A stretch of DNA of 64,000 nt from Vreelandella andesensis (GTDB lineage Bacteria; Pseudomonadota; Gammaproteobacteria; Pseudomonadales; Halomonadaceae). The notes beneath the pieces are model-generated. The model saw nothing but the letters and a program-made list of their open reading frames with translations. It was not told the origin of the DNA and ran no database searches. The stretch lies in NCBI RefSeq assembly GCF_003989795.1, contig NZ_RZHG01000030.1:191026-255025 (forward strand). The letters are read 5' to 3'. Position numbers and translations under genes: made by a program. This document shows, piece after piece, positions 48,744 through 59,065 of the stretch (within the stretch, counting starts at the first letter, position 1; each line of letters begins with the position of its first letter).

Positions 48744-51700
48744 ATGACGTATCGGAGTCGCTTGGAGCTTGAGATTGACAGCCGTGGCGCGGAGCGAAAC
48801 CTGCGATCTTTTGATCAGCGGCTCCAAGGGACTGAGCGTCGCGGTAACGCCCTTACAGGCACGCTCGGCAAGGCTAGCGTTGCCATCGGCGCTATTGCGG
48901 CGGCGGCGGGCGGGCTTAGCTTTGGTCGCATTATCAGTGAAACCGCTGGCTTTGAAGACGCAATGCTTGGCTTGCAAGCCGTGTCTCGCGCTACAACAGA
49001 ACAGATGAAGCAGCTAGAAAAACAGGCGCGGACGTTGGGCGCTACGTCAATGTTCTCAGCCAAGCAGGCCGGTGAAGCGCAGCGCTTTTTAGCTCAAGCA
49101 GGCTTTGAGGTTAATGAGGTGCTTTCTGCCACTCCTGGCGTATTGCGCTTGGCAACAGCGGCAAACATGGACCTTGCCCAAGCGGCAGACATAGCCAGTA
49201 ATGTGCTAGGCGGCATGGGCCTTGCAGTCAGTGAGCTTGATCGCGTCATGGACGTGATGGCCGCTACTGCTGCCGGGGCTAACACCGATGTTTCACAGCT
49301 TGGGCAGGCGCTTTCTTTTGCTGCACCCTTTGCGCGAGCAGCGGGCATTAGCATCGAAGAAGCGGCGGCTGCTATTGGCGTTATGTCTGATGCGGGCATA
49401 CAGGCATCACGCGCTGGTACGGGCCTTGTGGGCGTTATCCGTCAGCTATCAAACATCACTAACGGCGGCGCGGACGCGCTTTCTAAGTATGGCCTAAGCG
49501 TTGAAGATGTTGATATTTCTGCGCATGGCCTTGAAGAGGTGTTGCGGAGAATTCGAGATTCTGGGCTGGCTAGCGACGTTGGTTCAGCAATTGCTCTGTT
49601 TGGTTCTGAGGCTGGTGCCGCTGCGCAGGTTGTCGCCAATGGCGTTGATCGTCTTGACGAGTTTACCGACGAGCTTAATAACGCCGCAGGCTCAGCCGAG
49701 GCAGCCGCTCAGATCATTGGCTCAGGGCTAACCGGCTCTATGCGTGGCTTTAACTCCATGCTGTCTGAAACCATTATCAGCCTTGGGCGCGATGATGGCG
49801 TGGCGGGCGGCTTCCAAGCTGTCACTGATACCGCTACAGGTATGCTTGCTGTCTATAATGACATGCTGCCTGCTTTTGCCGAAGCTAATAAACTGACTGA
49901 TACGCAAGTCGGCCGCATTGAAATGCTGGCCAGCGGGCTAGATACCCTCGCTACTGTCGGTCTGGCAGGAGCAACCATTGCAGCAGGGCGATTTGCGGCG
50001 TCATTAATTGCATCGACAACAGCTTTTGCCTCCAATCAAGTAGCCCTCCAAGCCAATCTTGCGGCTGGCGTAACCGCGACTCAACAAGTTGTTCGCCGCA
50101 CAGCAGCGGAGCGCCAAGCATCGTTTGCCTTGCTCAGCACTGCAAAAATAGAAGCGCAAGCCACCAAAGGCACGGCAGCGCACACCTTTGCACTTCAACA
50201 GCTAAGCGTTGCTCGTAATCGAGCAGCCGCAGCCGCAGGCACGCACACCGCAGCGATGAATGCCGCAACGGCAGCCACAGCAAGAGCTAGCGTTGCAGCC
50301 CGAGGATTAGGCGGCGCGCTGGCTTTAGTGGGCGGCCCTCTCGGCCTCTTAGTAGGCGCTGCGGGCCTGCTATACGTCTTCCGCGATGAACTAAACCTGA
50401 CCGGGCGTCGTGCTGGTTTAACTGAGGATCAAATCAGCGACCTACGCGACGAAATGCAGGATATGTCGCAAGACGATTTAAGCGACTCTCTATCCACTCT
50501 CAATTCGGCGTTGGATACCGCAACACTGAAAGCCGCAACAGCACGTGAAGAGCTTGCAAGCCTTCGCGCCGACCTGGGTCGTGGCGAGGGAGGGCTGTCT
50601 GTCTTTAGGGAGACTGATGCTCGTCACGAGTTAGCGGCGGCAAGCAACGCAGTAGCTAATGCTGAGCAGCGCATTGCCGAATTAAACGACCGCGTGAGCG
50701 TAGCGCGTGGCGAGAACGCTAGCCGTATCGAGCAAGCCGCCAACGCCTATGTAGTTTATGCCGACAGAATAGAAGAGGCGAACGAAGAAACACAGCTTGC
50801 TGATGAGTTTACTAAGACGCTCACTAGCTCCACCGCTGACGCAGCCGATAAAACCACCACCCTCGCCGACGCCTACGAATCCCTGCTCGACCGCATCACC
50901 CCGAATCGCCGCGAGGCTCGCCAGTACGCGCAAGATTTAGGCGTACTGAATCTCGCCTTGGCCTCTGGCCGCATGAATACCCAGCAGTACATGCAGGCCA
51001 TGGGTATGCTGCAAGAGTCATTCCAGGAAGCGCAGAGGGAGACAACCGAGATAGCGGAAGTCACCGATGTGGCCGCGCAGGAAATGGCCCGCGCATGGGA
51101 AGAAGCTAGCAACCGCATTGACGAAACATTTGCCGATGCCTTCGCCGGTGCCTTTGACAGCTTCGATGACTTTGGTGACCAGTTACTAGACGGCTTTAAG
51201 CGCTTGCTTGCTGAGTTGGCGTATCAAGCCACGTTAAAGCCCATCGTCGTCGCCTTTACGGGCGATATGCAGAGCATGATGGGTATCGGTGGTGCTGGTG
51301 GCGGCATGAACTTCAGCAACACCATTGGCGCGGCTAAGAATCTTTACAGCAAAGGGTCATCGCTCTTAGGCATTGGCGGCGGCTCAAGTGCAGCGGGCGG
51401 ACTATATGCAGGGGCTAATACTGGTGCGGTAGCGGGCACGCTATACGGTAGCGCTAATACAGGGGCTGCCGTGGGCGGCTTGTACGGCAGTGCGGCAACT
51501 GGTGGCCTAGCCTCCGGCGGCGGCTTTATGGGTGCCGCTAGTGCTGCGATGCCGTGGATTGGCGGCGGCTTACTGTTGGATAACGTGCTTGGCCTAGGTA
51601 TTACCGACAGCATCACAAAAGCTATCGGCGGGCTGTTCGGCGGCGGCAAAACAAAAACCCGTCTACAGCTATCCACCGGCGGCTCAGCGGGATCGTTTGA

Positions 51701-54700
51701 AGACGCGGACCGCGGCGGGTTTGCTTCCGGTGCGTTTGGCAACGTCGGTTTTGATGCGGGCGGTTCCGAGCGTTTAAGCCGTGCGTTTGGCGAGAGCTTT
51801 GAAAAAATAGGCGAGTTTACCCAAACGATTGCCCAGATTGATGACGCCGTTGCAGCGCTATCGCAGTCGGGCGGCGAGCTAGCCGAAATGACCCGCGCTG
51901 TGCAGGAAATTAACCTACGCGGCGGTAGCGCCCAAGCGATACAGTCACAGCTAGATAAGCGCTGGGATGCTGCACTATCAGAGCTAAGCGGCGATTTCGG
52001 CAGCTTTGTTAACTCGCTGAATGGCAGCGTTGAGCAAGTTATCGCCCAAGCACAGCAAGCCCAGCAGGCGCATACCCTGTTGTCTAGCAGCATGCAGCGG
52101 TTAAACCTGCAATTTAACGCTACCGGTGCGGGCGCGTTTACCGCAGCAACCCAGATTGCACAGTACGCAGGCGGCGTTGAGCAGCTTGCTAGCCTGCAAA
52201 ACAGCTATTACCAAGCGTTTTTCAGCGATGCCGAACGTGCCGCTAGCTTGCAGAGTGACTTAAGCAACACGTTGGCTGCGATGAATATGCAGCTACCGCA
52301 AAGCCGTGACGGTTACCGCCAGCTAGTCGAGGCGCAAAACCTCAACACCGAAGCAGGGCAGCGCAACTATGCCCAGCTACTGCAACTGTCGGGCACGTTT
52401 GACAACCTGCAAACGCTGCTTGACCAAACCGGAAGCGGTGTAGACCGCTTCGCTGATCGACTGAGCGAGCTAAACGACCAGATCGGCACGCTTGAAAACG
52501 ACGTTCGCCGCGCTTACCAAGCATTTGAGCGTCAAGCATTTGATCAGCAAATCACACTGATGAACATGGCGGGCGACAGTGCCGGCGCATTAGCGCTACA
52601 GCGCGAGCGTGAATTGCTCAGCATTGACCCGTTACTGCATGAAACACAGCGCGTGATATGGGCGATTGAAGACGAAACCCAGGCCAAGCAAGACGCCATC
52701 GGTGCGGCTAAAAACTACGCATCTTCCTTAGCGCAAATCACTGACCAGCTGGCGAACACGTTCAACGGTATTAGCGCGTGGGTAGACCAGCAAAACGCCA
52801 CCGGCGGCACGCCTGGCGCTAATCTGGCTGAAACACAGGCGCAACTAGCGCAGCAATTAGTGCTAGCTGAAAGCGGGGATCGTAATGCCCTGAGTAACAT
52901 CACTCAGTACGCTGACCGCGTGCTGCAAGCTAACGACGCATACAACGCCAGCGGCACGGCAGGACAGGCAATCCGTGATGAGGTGCTTGCTGCGCTGGAA
53001 GCATTGCCCGAGCAAATCAGTCCTGAAGAATTTATAGCGGAGGAAATCAAGCAGGCACTACGCGAGCAGACGCAAGGCATTAGCAGCCAGTTGGGCGATG
53101 TGCTGCGTGGCGATAACCCTAGCAACATCGCGGGCAATCTGGCCGGTTACTTTGATACGCTAGCGGGCGGTATCGACGGCGTTCTAACCCGTGAGCAGCT
53201 AGGCATCGTCATGAGCGGCAAAGCGACCGATGCCGAGCTAAACGCCATCATGCGTGCGGTAGACCTCAATGGCGATGGCGTGATGAATGGCCTGGAAAGC
53301 GTCATCATTAAAGCGCTGCCGACAGACGTCATACTTGAAACAGCGCTAAGCAATAAGCTGACCGAGCTGGGTACTGATCAGCTAACAGAAGCGCAGATCC
53401 GTAGCGCCTTATCGCCTATCGCGACCGATGCTGAAATTGATCGTCTGTTGAACATGAGCAGCAGGGTGGGTGAGACTCAAATCAGCTGGCTGAAATGGCA
53501 GGACGGCAAACTCCGGGCAATCAATAGCGAGTCTCGCTACACCAACTATAGATTAAAGGGGCTAGCGAGAGGCATCGGCGCATCCCTGTCGCCAATGTTT
53601 GGCGAAATTGATTCAAACCTTGATGGCCTGATTGATTACAGCGAGTTTGGCAAAGCGTTTGCGGGCATGGCTACTGACGCCGAGCTAAGGAAGATTTTTC
53701 GCAAGCTGGACGTTGACGGCAACGGCACAATAAGCAAGCTCGAAGCATTGAATCGGTCTAACGAGGGCACTGAAAGCAACACTGATTCCATGGAGTCACA
53801 AGCGCGTGACCAGCTGACTTCGTTAAACGGGCTTGTGAGGGAAATGAGCCTCACCACTGACCAGTTCGTAGGGTTAAATAGCGGCATCACCAGCCTTAGC
53901 AAATCAATCAACGCACTGGGCGTGGCTCAGGCTGATATAGCGCGGATAGAGCGCGAGAAAAAAGCGGCTGAACAGCGAGCGAAAGATGGGATTGCAACTG
54001 AGCGAAAAGCATCTGCAATAGAAGGGCGAGGCGCTGACGCGAAAGCAGGGATTGCTAATTTTAACCGACTGCTGGGAGAGAGTTGGAATCAATACGCAGA
54101 AGACGACCGTGTTGACCGTTACCGTACTTACAACTGGATCACAGAGGACGAAAGCGCTTTTGTAAACCGGATTGAAGACTGGACAGACGCGGGTAGGTAC
54201 TCAGCTTTTGCAGCACGCTACAAAGAGTTCAGGGAGGCGCGCGAGCAACAGCTAAAACGGGCGCGTGATGACTATAAAGCCTTGACCGGTAGTGCAGCGC
54301 CTTTTTATGACGGCGGCTATACCGGCGCTGGCGGCAAGTATGACCCGGCGGGCATTGTACACGCGGGCGAGTTTGTACTGCGCAAAGAAGTTGTAGATCA
54401 ACCCGGCGTGCGCGGCATGATGGAGTCGCTAAATCGTGGCGGCATGCCTAAGCCAGCGGCTATTCCCCTGCCCAGCTTCCCAATGCTCGGGCAAAACGAC
54501 GTACTTCAAGTGCTACAGGACGTTAAGCGCGAGCTGCAAGAAAGCCGCAAAGAAAACAAGCGCTTGCAGGAAGAAAGCAACCGCCATGCGGCTGCCGCCG
54601 TGCAAGTACAGCAGGCAGGCTTTAACGGCCAAATCAGCGAGACGAAAAAAGGCAACCGCTCGCTTGAAGACATGAGCGCAGCGGCCCGCTTGGAGGCGTC

Positions 54701-54707
54701 ACGATGA
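48744..54707 (+). CDS. Tape measure protein (1987 residues) with EF-hand-like loops
   Basis: The N-terminal 270 residues contain the TMP core (LGKASVAIGAIAAAAGGLSFGRIISETAGFEDAM and IGVMSDAGIQASRAGTGLVGVIRQL) typical of siphovirus tape measures; the middle is coiled and Ala-rich with hydrophobic stretches near 510-535. From about residue 1500 there are Ca-binding-like loops: DLNGDGVMNGLE (about 1507), DSNLDGLIDYSE (about 1622) and DVDGNGTISKLE (about 1656), with the repeated ATDAEL segment before two of them. The length sets the tail length. The C-terminus (GGYTGAGGKYDPAGIVHAGEFVLRKEVV) is also typical of TMPs. Confidence 0.93.
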   Translation: MTYRSRLELEIDSRGAERNLRSFDQRLQGTERRGNALTGTLGKASVAIGAIAAAAGGLSFGRIISETAGFEDAMLGLQAVSRATTEQMKQLEKQARTLGATSMFSAKQAGEAQRFLAQAGFEVNEVLSATPGVLRLATAANMDLAQAADIASNVLGGMGLAVSELDRVMDVMAATAAGANTDVSQLGQALSFAAPFARAAGISIEEAAAAIGVMSDAGIQASRAGTGLVGVIRQLSNITNGGADALSKYGLSVEDVDISAHGLEEVLRRIRDSGLASDVGSAIALFGSEAGAAAQVVANGVDRLDEFTDELNNAAGSAEAAAQIIGSGLTGSMRGFNSMLSETIISLGRDDGVAGGFQAVTDTATGMLAVYNDMLPAFAEANKLTDTQVGRIEMLASGLDTLATVGLAGATIAAGRFAASLIASTTAFASNQVALQANLAAGVTATQQVVRRTAAERQASFALLSTAKIEAQATKGTAAHTFALQQLSVARNRAAAAAGTHTAAMNAATAATARASVAARGLGGALALVGGPLGLLVGAAGLLYVFRDELNLTGRRAGLTEDQISDLRDEMQDMSQDDLSDSLSTLNSALDTATLKAATAREELASLRADLGRGEGGLSVFRETDARHELAAASNAVANAEQRIAELNDRVSVARGENASRIEQAANAYVVYADRIEEANEETQLADEFTKTLTSSTADAADKTTTLADAYESLLDRITPNRREARQYAQDLGVLNLALASGRMNTQQYMQAMGMLQESFQEAQRETTEIAEVTDVAAQEMARAWEEASNRIDETFADAFAGAFDSFDDFGDQLLDGFKRLLAELAYQATLKPIVVAFTGDMQSMMGIGGAGGGMNFSNTIGAAKNLYSKGSSLLGIGGGSSAAGGLYAGANTGAVAGTLYGSANTGAAVGGLYGSAATGGLASGGGFMGAASAAMPWIGGGLLLDNVLGLGITDSITKAIGGLFGGGKTKTRLQLSTGGSAGSFEDADRGGFASGAFGNVGFDAGGSERLSRAFGESFEKIGEFTQTIAQIDDAVAALSQSGGELAEMTRAVQEINLRGGSAQAIQSQLDKRWDAALSELSGDFGSFVNSLNGSVEQVIAQAQQAQQAHTLLSSSMQRLNLQFNATGAGAFTAATQIAQYAGGVEQLASLQNSYYQAFFSDAERAASLQSDLSNTLAAMNMQLPQSRDGYRQLVEAQNLNTEAGQRNYAQLLQLSGTFDNLQTLLDQTGSGVDRFADRLSELNDQIGTLENDVRRAYQAFERQAFDQQITLMNMAGDSAGALALQRERELLSIDPLLHETQRVIWAIEDETQAKQDAIGAAKNYASSLAQITDQLANTFNGISAWVDQQNATGGTPGANLAETQAQLAQQLVLAESGDRNALSNITQYADRVLQANDAYNASGTAGQAIRDEVLAALEALPEQISPEEFIAEEIKQALREQTQGISSQLGDVLRGDNPSNIAGNLAGYFDTLAGGIDGVLTREQLGIVMSGKATDAELNAIMRAVDLNGDGVMNGLESVIIKALPTDVILETALSNKLTELGTDQLTEAQIRSALSPIATDAEIDRLLNMSSRVGETQISWLKWQDGKLRAINSESRYTNYRLKGLARGIGASLSPMFGEIDSNLDGLIDYSEFGKAFAGMATDAELRKIFRKLDVDGNGTISKLEALNRSNEGTESNTDSMESQARDQLTSLNGLVREMSLTTDQFVGLNSGITSLSKSINALGVAQADIARIEREKKAAEQRAKDGIATERKASAIEGRGADAKAGIANFNRLLGESWNQYAEDDRVDRYRTYNWITEDESAFVNRIEDWTDAGRYSAFAARYKEFREAREQQLKRARDDYKALTGSAAPFYDGGYTGAGGKYDPAGIVHAGEFVLRKEVVDQPGVRGMMESLNRGGMPKPAAIPLPSFPMLGQNDVLQVLQDVKRELQESRKENKRLQEESNRHAAAAVQVQQAGFNGQISETKKGNRSLEDMSAAARLEASR

Positions 54708-56179
54708 GCCATTGGCTATTAACAGTCGAAGCACTAGACGGCGCGGGCAATGCTAAAACACTGCGCTTTAGTACGCCGGGTTACATGGACCCTAACCCGG
54801 TGGCGTGGCTGCAACGTATCCAGCAGCCGGGGCTTTTCCGCAGCGGTTTGTTTGCTGGCGAGCTGATCAATGTGGAGCGCAGCGGTTACGGCGAAACCAC
54901 GCTCATCAACATCGATGGCGCGCTGAACTGGCTGGTGGACTACGCAATGGATGGGCGAAGGGCAACGCTGCAATTTGCCAGTGAAGGCACGCTAACGACG
55001 GTGCTGGAGGGCACCGTTGCCCGCGTCGCGTTTAGCAATACGCTGGTGTCGATCAAGCTTCGTGACCCGGTGGAGATACTGCAACAGCCCCATCCACTAA
55101 CTCGCTACGCAGGCACGAACGTACTACCGGATGGGCTAGAGGGTACCGACGATAATATAGGCGGCAACGTCAAGCCGAGGCTATACGGGCAGGTGCGCAA
55201 TGCTCAGCCGGTGGCCGTCAATACGTCAAAGCTCATCTACCAAGTCAGCGACCAAGATTGCACCGTCACAGCAGTCTACGACAACGGCATACCCCTGGAT
55301 TTTGACGGCGATTATTCGTCACTTGCAGAACTGGAAGGCACACCACCAGCGGGAAGCGAGTGGAGCGACTGGGAACCGCCGCGCGGTAAATGGCGGCGCT
55401 ATCAAGGCTATATTCGCGTCGGTGTCGAGCCGACTGGCCAGATTACCTGCGATGCTAACGCCCCGCTAGTCAATGCCGGTGATGTGATCGAACAGATCGC
55501 GGGCGAGTCAGGCGTCACGATTGAGACAACGGGCGCGCTTAACAGCCGTGGCGCGGTGCGCTTGTGGGTGACGGATGAAGCCACCACAGCGGCGCTGCTA
55601 GATCGTTTAGTAGCGTCATGCGCGGGGTTTTATCGCCTCACGGGCAATCAAACGATAGTCGCGGGGCTGCTTGCGCCGCCCGCTACGCCAGTGCTAACCC
55701 TGTTTGATCATCAAATCATCACGATTGACCGCGACTCAGCAGGCGCTGGCAACAACGGCTTGCCCGTTGGCCGGGTGACGTGGCAAGCCGACCGGATTGA
55801 GACCGTGCAAGACAATCTCGCCGGAGGTGTGACGGAATCGCGCCGCGCACGGCTAGCGAGCCAATACCGTGACGCAGTAGCGGTATCTAACGCCACGCTA
55901 ACCCGCCACCCGCTAGCCGATGCCATCACGCTTGCTAGCGACCTCGCTAGCCGAAGCCATGCCCAAACCACCGCTAATGACGTGCTCACGCTGCTCTCGC
56001 CACGGCGCGACCGGCTCAGTGTCGTTGCCCGTGTGGTTGACGCGGGTGGGCTACAGATCAATCAAACGGTACGCATCGTGACGCCTCGCTTGGGTTACAG
56101 CGAAGGCAGAAACGTGCTGATTGTCGGCCGCGAGCTGGACGCGTCACGCAACCGTATATCACTCAGCTTATGGGGTTAA
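54704..56179 (+). CDS. Tail tip/hub protein
   Basis: This 491-residue protein overlaps the tape measure stop by 4 bp. Its N-terminus (SHWLLTVEALDGAGNAKTLRFSTPGY) and long beta-rich body (GEWRRYQGYIRV-like turns, RLYGQVRNAQPVAV) fit distal tail or hub proteins of siphoviruses that follow the tape measure. No enzymatic motif seen. Function assigned by position. Confidence 0.7.
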   Translation: MSHWLLTVEALDGAGNAKTLRFSTPGYMDPNPVAWLQRIQQPGLFRSGLFAGELINVERSGYGETTLINIDGALNWLVDYAMDGRRATLQFASEGTLTTVLEGTVARVAFSNTLVSIKLRDPVEILQQPHPLTRYAGTNVLPDGLEGTDDNIGGNVKPRLYGQVRNAQPVAVNTSKLIYQVSDQDCTVTAVYDNGIPLDFDGDYSSLAELEGTPPAGSEWSDWEPPRGKWRRYQGYIRVGVEPTGQITCDANAPLVNAGDVIEQIAGESGVTIETTGALNSRGAVRLWVTDEATTAALLDRLVASCAGFYRLTGNQTIVAGLLAPPATPVLTLFDHQIITIDRDSAGAGNNGLPVGRVTWQADRIETVQDNLAGGVTESRRARLASQYRDAVAVSNATLTRHPLADAITLASDLASRSHAQTTANDVLTLLSPRRDRLSVVARVVDAGGLQINQTVRIVTPRLGYSEGRNVLIVGRELDASRNRISLSLWG

Positions 56180-56183
56180 CTGA

Positions 56184-57056
56184 ATGTTAGAAGATGGAAA
56201 AGTCATCCTCTGCTGGCCCAATCACGTCAACAAGGCGACGGTTGGTGGCGGCAACTGGGAGGACGAGCTGCCCGCCAGTAAGCTGCTTGACCCTACGCTG
56301 GCAGAGCAAGCGCGCTCTAAAAACCTTGATCTAAGCAGCACCCAGTTGCTGTTTACGTTGCCCCGTTTCCGGCCAATTGGCGTCGTGGCAATGGCCGCGC
56401 ACAACCTAACGGCCGTGGCACGCTGGCGTGTAACGGTGTACTTCGACGCAGCGGCAACCGAGCAGCTATGGCAGAGCGACTGGGTACGTGTATGGCCCGC
56501 TGTGTACGCCACCAGCGAGCTGGAGTGGGAATACGACAACTACTGGGGCGGTGAATTTGACGACGCCGACAGGGAATCGTTTACGCCCCTAGCCACGCTG
56601 TTTCTGCCTAGCCCGCAAATCGGGCAAGCAGTGCGCATTGAGATAGACGACACCAGCAACGGCGCGGGCTATGTGAGCTTAGGCCGCGTGTTTATATCCC
56701 GTGTTTGGCAGCCCACGTACAACATGAGCTACGGCGTGCAGTGGGGTTACGACATTGACACGCAGTTTGAAACGGCTGGCGATGCCAATAGAACCGAATA
56801 CGCAGACCCTGCAACGCCAAAACGCACGGTGTCGTTTGCGCTAGAGCACCTTGATAGAGAGGAGGGTTTCCGCAAGGCACTGGCAGCACAGCGTGAAATT
56901 GGCTTGCACGGTGAAATCCTTTACGCCCAAGAACCGCAGGCGTCCCCCGAAAGTTTTGCAACAACGTTTATCGCTCGCCAAGTGAGCGTTAGCCCTCTAT
57001 CTCACCCCTACTTCGGCACTTACGCCAATTCCATTGCACTACGGGAGATCTTATAA
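56184..57056 (+). CDS. Tail protein with LEWE-DN-WGG motif
   Basis: This 290-residue protein, of tail-tip position, begins MLEDGKVILCWPNHVNKATVGG and carries ELEWEYDNYWGGEFDD near residues 112-127. The rest is beta-sandwich-like (VRIEIDDTSNGAGYVSLGRVFISR). A very similar motif occurs at the end of the last prophage gene. Function otherwise unknown. Confidence 0.65.
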   Translation: MLEDGKVILCWPNHVNKATVGGGNWEDELPASKLLDPTLAEQARSKNLDLSSTQLLFTLPRFRPIGVVAMAAHNLTAVARWRVTVYFDAAATEQLWQSDWVRVWPAVYATSELEWEYDNYWGGEFDDADRESFTPLATLFLPSPQIGQAVRIEIDDTSNGAGYVSLGRVFISRVWQPTYNMSYGVQWGYDIDTQFETAGDANRTEYADPATPKRTVSFALEHLDREEGFRKALAAQREIGLHGEILYAQEPQASPESFATTFIARQVSVSPLSHPYFGTYANSIALREIL

Positions 57057-58469
57057 ATGGTCGATCAAGTACGCTTTCCACCGTCTATCGGCGGCTCAGG
57101 CAAAACCTACACGAACGATGCTAACCCAGAAACCGGTGTTTACGGCGGCGGCCACCGGATAAACTTCTTCCCGATGTTGGCCGACAACTTAGCGGGTATT
57201 GGCTATGTCGCTAACTACGCCCAAGCCATCGACGGTGCTAAAGCCAACGCCGACCGCGCCGAAGATGCCAAAGGGTTTGTAGAAGCGGTGGTGGATGCCT
57301 ACAAAGTTAATATTCTTGATCCGTTTAAACGCAGGTCAACGTTGGGAATGGACTTTGTAGAGGGTCGTTATTGGAAAGACGATGGCGATCGGTTTGAAAC
57401 TAATGATCCAAACGAAATTTTATCAAATTCGCGAACCAGCCCTAAAGAAGTTAAAGGGGTTAATGATTCAATTGTTGAGATACTTGACGATAAACTAGCT
57501 AGAGAGTGGGAGGCAGGCGTTGCGCAAGGTGCATTGATTGAGGGATCTAGAACAAACTACGCATTGCGTAGAAATGATCTATCAAACCCATTTTGGGTAA
57601 AGGATGGGAGCACAACAGTAACTCAAGCTGGAGATCACTGGATCGTAGAGGGCGCTACTAGTATTAGCGTGTCGTCAGGAGCTGATGTACTGAGGTCACA
57701 AAGCGTTAGTATTCCGTTTGCTGAAACGTGCGCGTCAGTGGAGCTTAAAAGTTCTGATATTGCGTCAATGGAGGTTAGGCTCAGGTGGGTAAATATGACG
57801 CAAGGGGGAAATTACTACGTAACCGCCGAATTGAAAAACCACTGGCAAACGTTTGAATCCCCAGCGGTTGGAGCGGCTGGGGATTTCTGGAGGCTATACA
57901 TCGGGTCATCTGAAAAGTTTTTAGCTAGAAACTTTCAATTTGAAGAAGGGCTTTATTCAACATCAAGAATAAAAACTATTGACGTACCTGTCACTCGCTC
58001 GCGAGATGATTTTTTATATAACCTTGGTAGTGAGTTTAACGGCAGTAGAGGAACAATATTTTTTGAACATGGAGGCGTTAATCAAATAAATACAGCTATG
58101 TTTTTTGCTATTGGGTCTGATTCAAATAATTATTTATCATTCGGCTACACCGAAAATAATATTGGTTATTTCGTACCGTTTCAAGCGAATCTCGGCAACG
58201 GCGCGGTAGGTAAAAAATCTCTCCAGCGATGGGCCGTTTCTTACGAAGTTTTGTCACCTGATCAAGTAAAATTGATAATCTGCGTTAATGGAAATGTAGA
58301 GATTGATCAGATATATGACGGTGATGCATCACTAATAAGTAGTTGGGATAAAATAACGATTGGTTCGCGGTTTTCATCGTTTCGTGCTGTTTCGATCAAA
58401 GCGTTGCAGCTTTACTACAGTCCAAAAGAATCAAGCGTTACAGAACTGCAGGAGCTATCCGCATTATGA
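57057..58469 (+). CDS. Tail fibre / receptor-binding protein, mosaic
   Basis: In this 470-residue protein the first 80 residues match the virion-attachment style of the upstream tail genes. From about residue 85 (57310) the DNA becomes visibly more AT-rich. A segment EGSRTNYALRRNDLSNPFW (near 160-180) and the following beta-rich region with SVSIPFAETCASVELKSSD and NGSRGTIFFEHGG resemble the lectin-like (LamG type) modules of phage fibres. The C-terminal part probably binds the host surface. Confidence 0.75.
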   Translation: MVDQVRFPPSIGGSGKTYTNDANPETGVYGGGHRINFFPMLADNLAGIGYVANYAQAIDGAKANADRAEDAKGFVEAVVDAYKVNILDPFKRRSTLGMDFVEGRYWKDDGDRFETNDPNEILSNSRTSPKEVKGVNDSIVEILDDKLAREWEAGVAQGALIEGSRTNYALRRNDLSNPFWVKDGSTTVTQAGDHWIVEGATSISVSSGADVLRSQSVSIPFAETCASVELKSSDIASMEVRLRWVNMTQGGNYYVTAELKNHWQTFESPAVGAAGDFWRLYIGSSEKFLARNFQFEEGLYSTSRIKTIDVPVTRSRDDFLYNLGSEFNGSRGTIFFEHGGVNQINTAMFFAIGSDSNNYLSFGYTENNIGYFVPFQANLGNGAVGKKSLQRWAVSYEVLSPDQVKLIICVNGNVEIDQIYDGDASLISSWDKITIGSRFSSFRAVSIKALQLYYSPKESSVTELQELSAL

Positions 58470-59065
58470 TCGATTCAATTTTATACGTACCCGATACGTC
58501 AGCATTCAGCGAATACGACCCAATGCCGGACGGCGCAACCCACACTAACGGCACTAAAGCGCTAATCTATACGCGCACTAAAGAACCAGTCACTGACGAG
58601 CGCGTTACTGTTTTAGCGTATGAAATTTACACAGGCACCGGCACTGCTGATCGTCTTTATGAGTACATTCAACAGCGCGGCGAACTAAACGCGCTATACC
58701 ATGAGGTGGTGCCTCTTAAACAACTCTACTGGACTGACCCCGAAACCGGCGAAGTTGATTACGACGCTGCGATGGGAACCGAGTTTGTCAAATTCGGCAT
58801 GCTCGCAGAATCCACACTGCCAGTGCCTAAAGCCGTTAGCGCCCGGCAGGGTATGGAACAACTAATACGGCTAGGGCTAGATGAGCAAGTAGACGACGCC
58901 ATCGCCGACATTGAAGACGTTGTGCAGCGTAAGATCGTGCGTAACTGGTTAGACAAAGCAGGCGAATGGGAGCGAGATAACCCCCAGTTTGTCGCGTTTG
59001 CTAAAATGCTTGGCTTAACGGATGCGCAAACCGACGACTACATGCGCACAGCGGCTGAGCTATGA
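58466..59065 (+). CDS. Tail fibre-associated protein
   Basis: This 199-residue product starts with a 4-bp overlap to the fibre gene. It has an acidic N-terminus (YVPDTSAFSEYDPMPDGATH) and a helical C-terminus (QGMEQLIRLGLDEQVDDAIADIEDV, then AFAKMLGLTDAQTDDYMRTA). Such downstream genes often encode fibre assembly chaperones; that role is inferred. Confidence 0.6.
   Translation: MIDSILYVPDTSAFSEYDPMPDGATHTNGTKALIYTRTKEPVTDERVTVLAYEIYTGTGTADRLYEYIQQRGELNALYHEVVPLKQLYWTDPETGEVDYDAAMGTEFVKFGMLAESTLPVPKAVSARQGMEQLIRLGLDEQVDDAIADIEDVVQRKIVRNWLDKAGEWERDNPQFVAFAKMLGLTDAQTDDYMRTAAEL

Noticed and set aside
51344..52093. 249-codon minus-strand ORF rich in Ser/Pro
   Set aside because: Antisense to the tape measure gene; composition reflects Gly/Ala-rich sense codons and no ribosome-binding site is evident.
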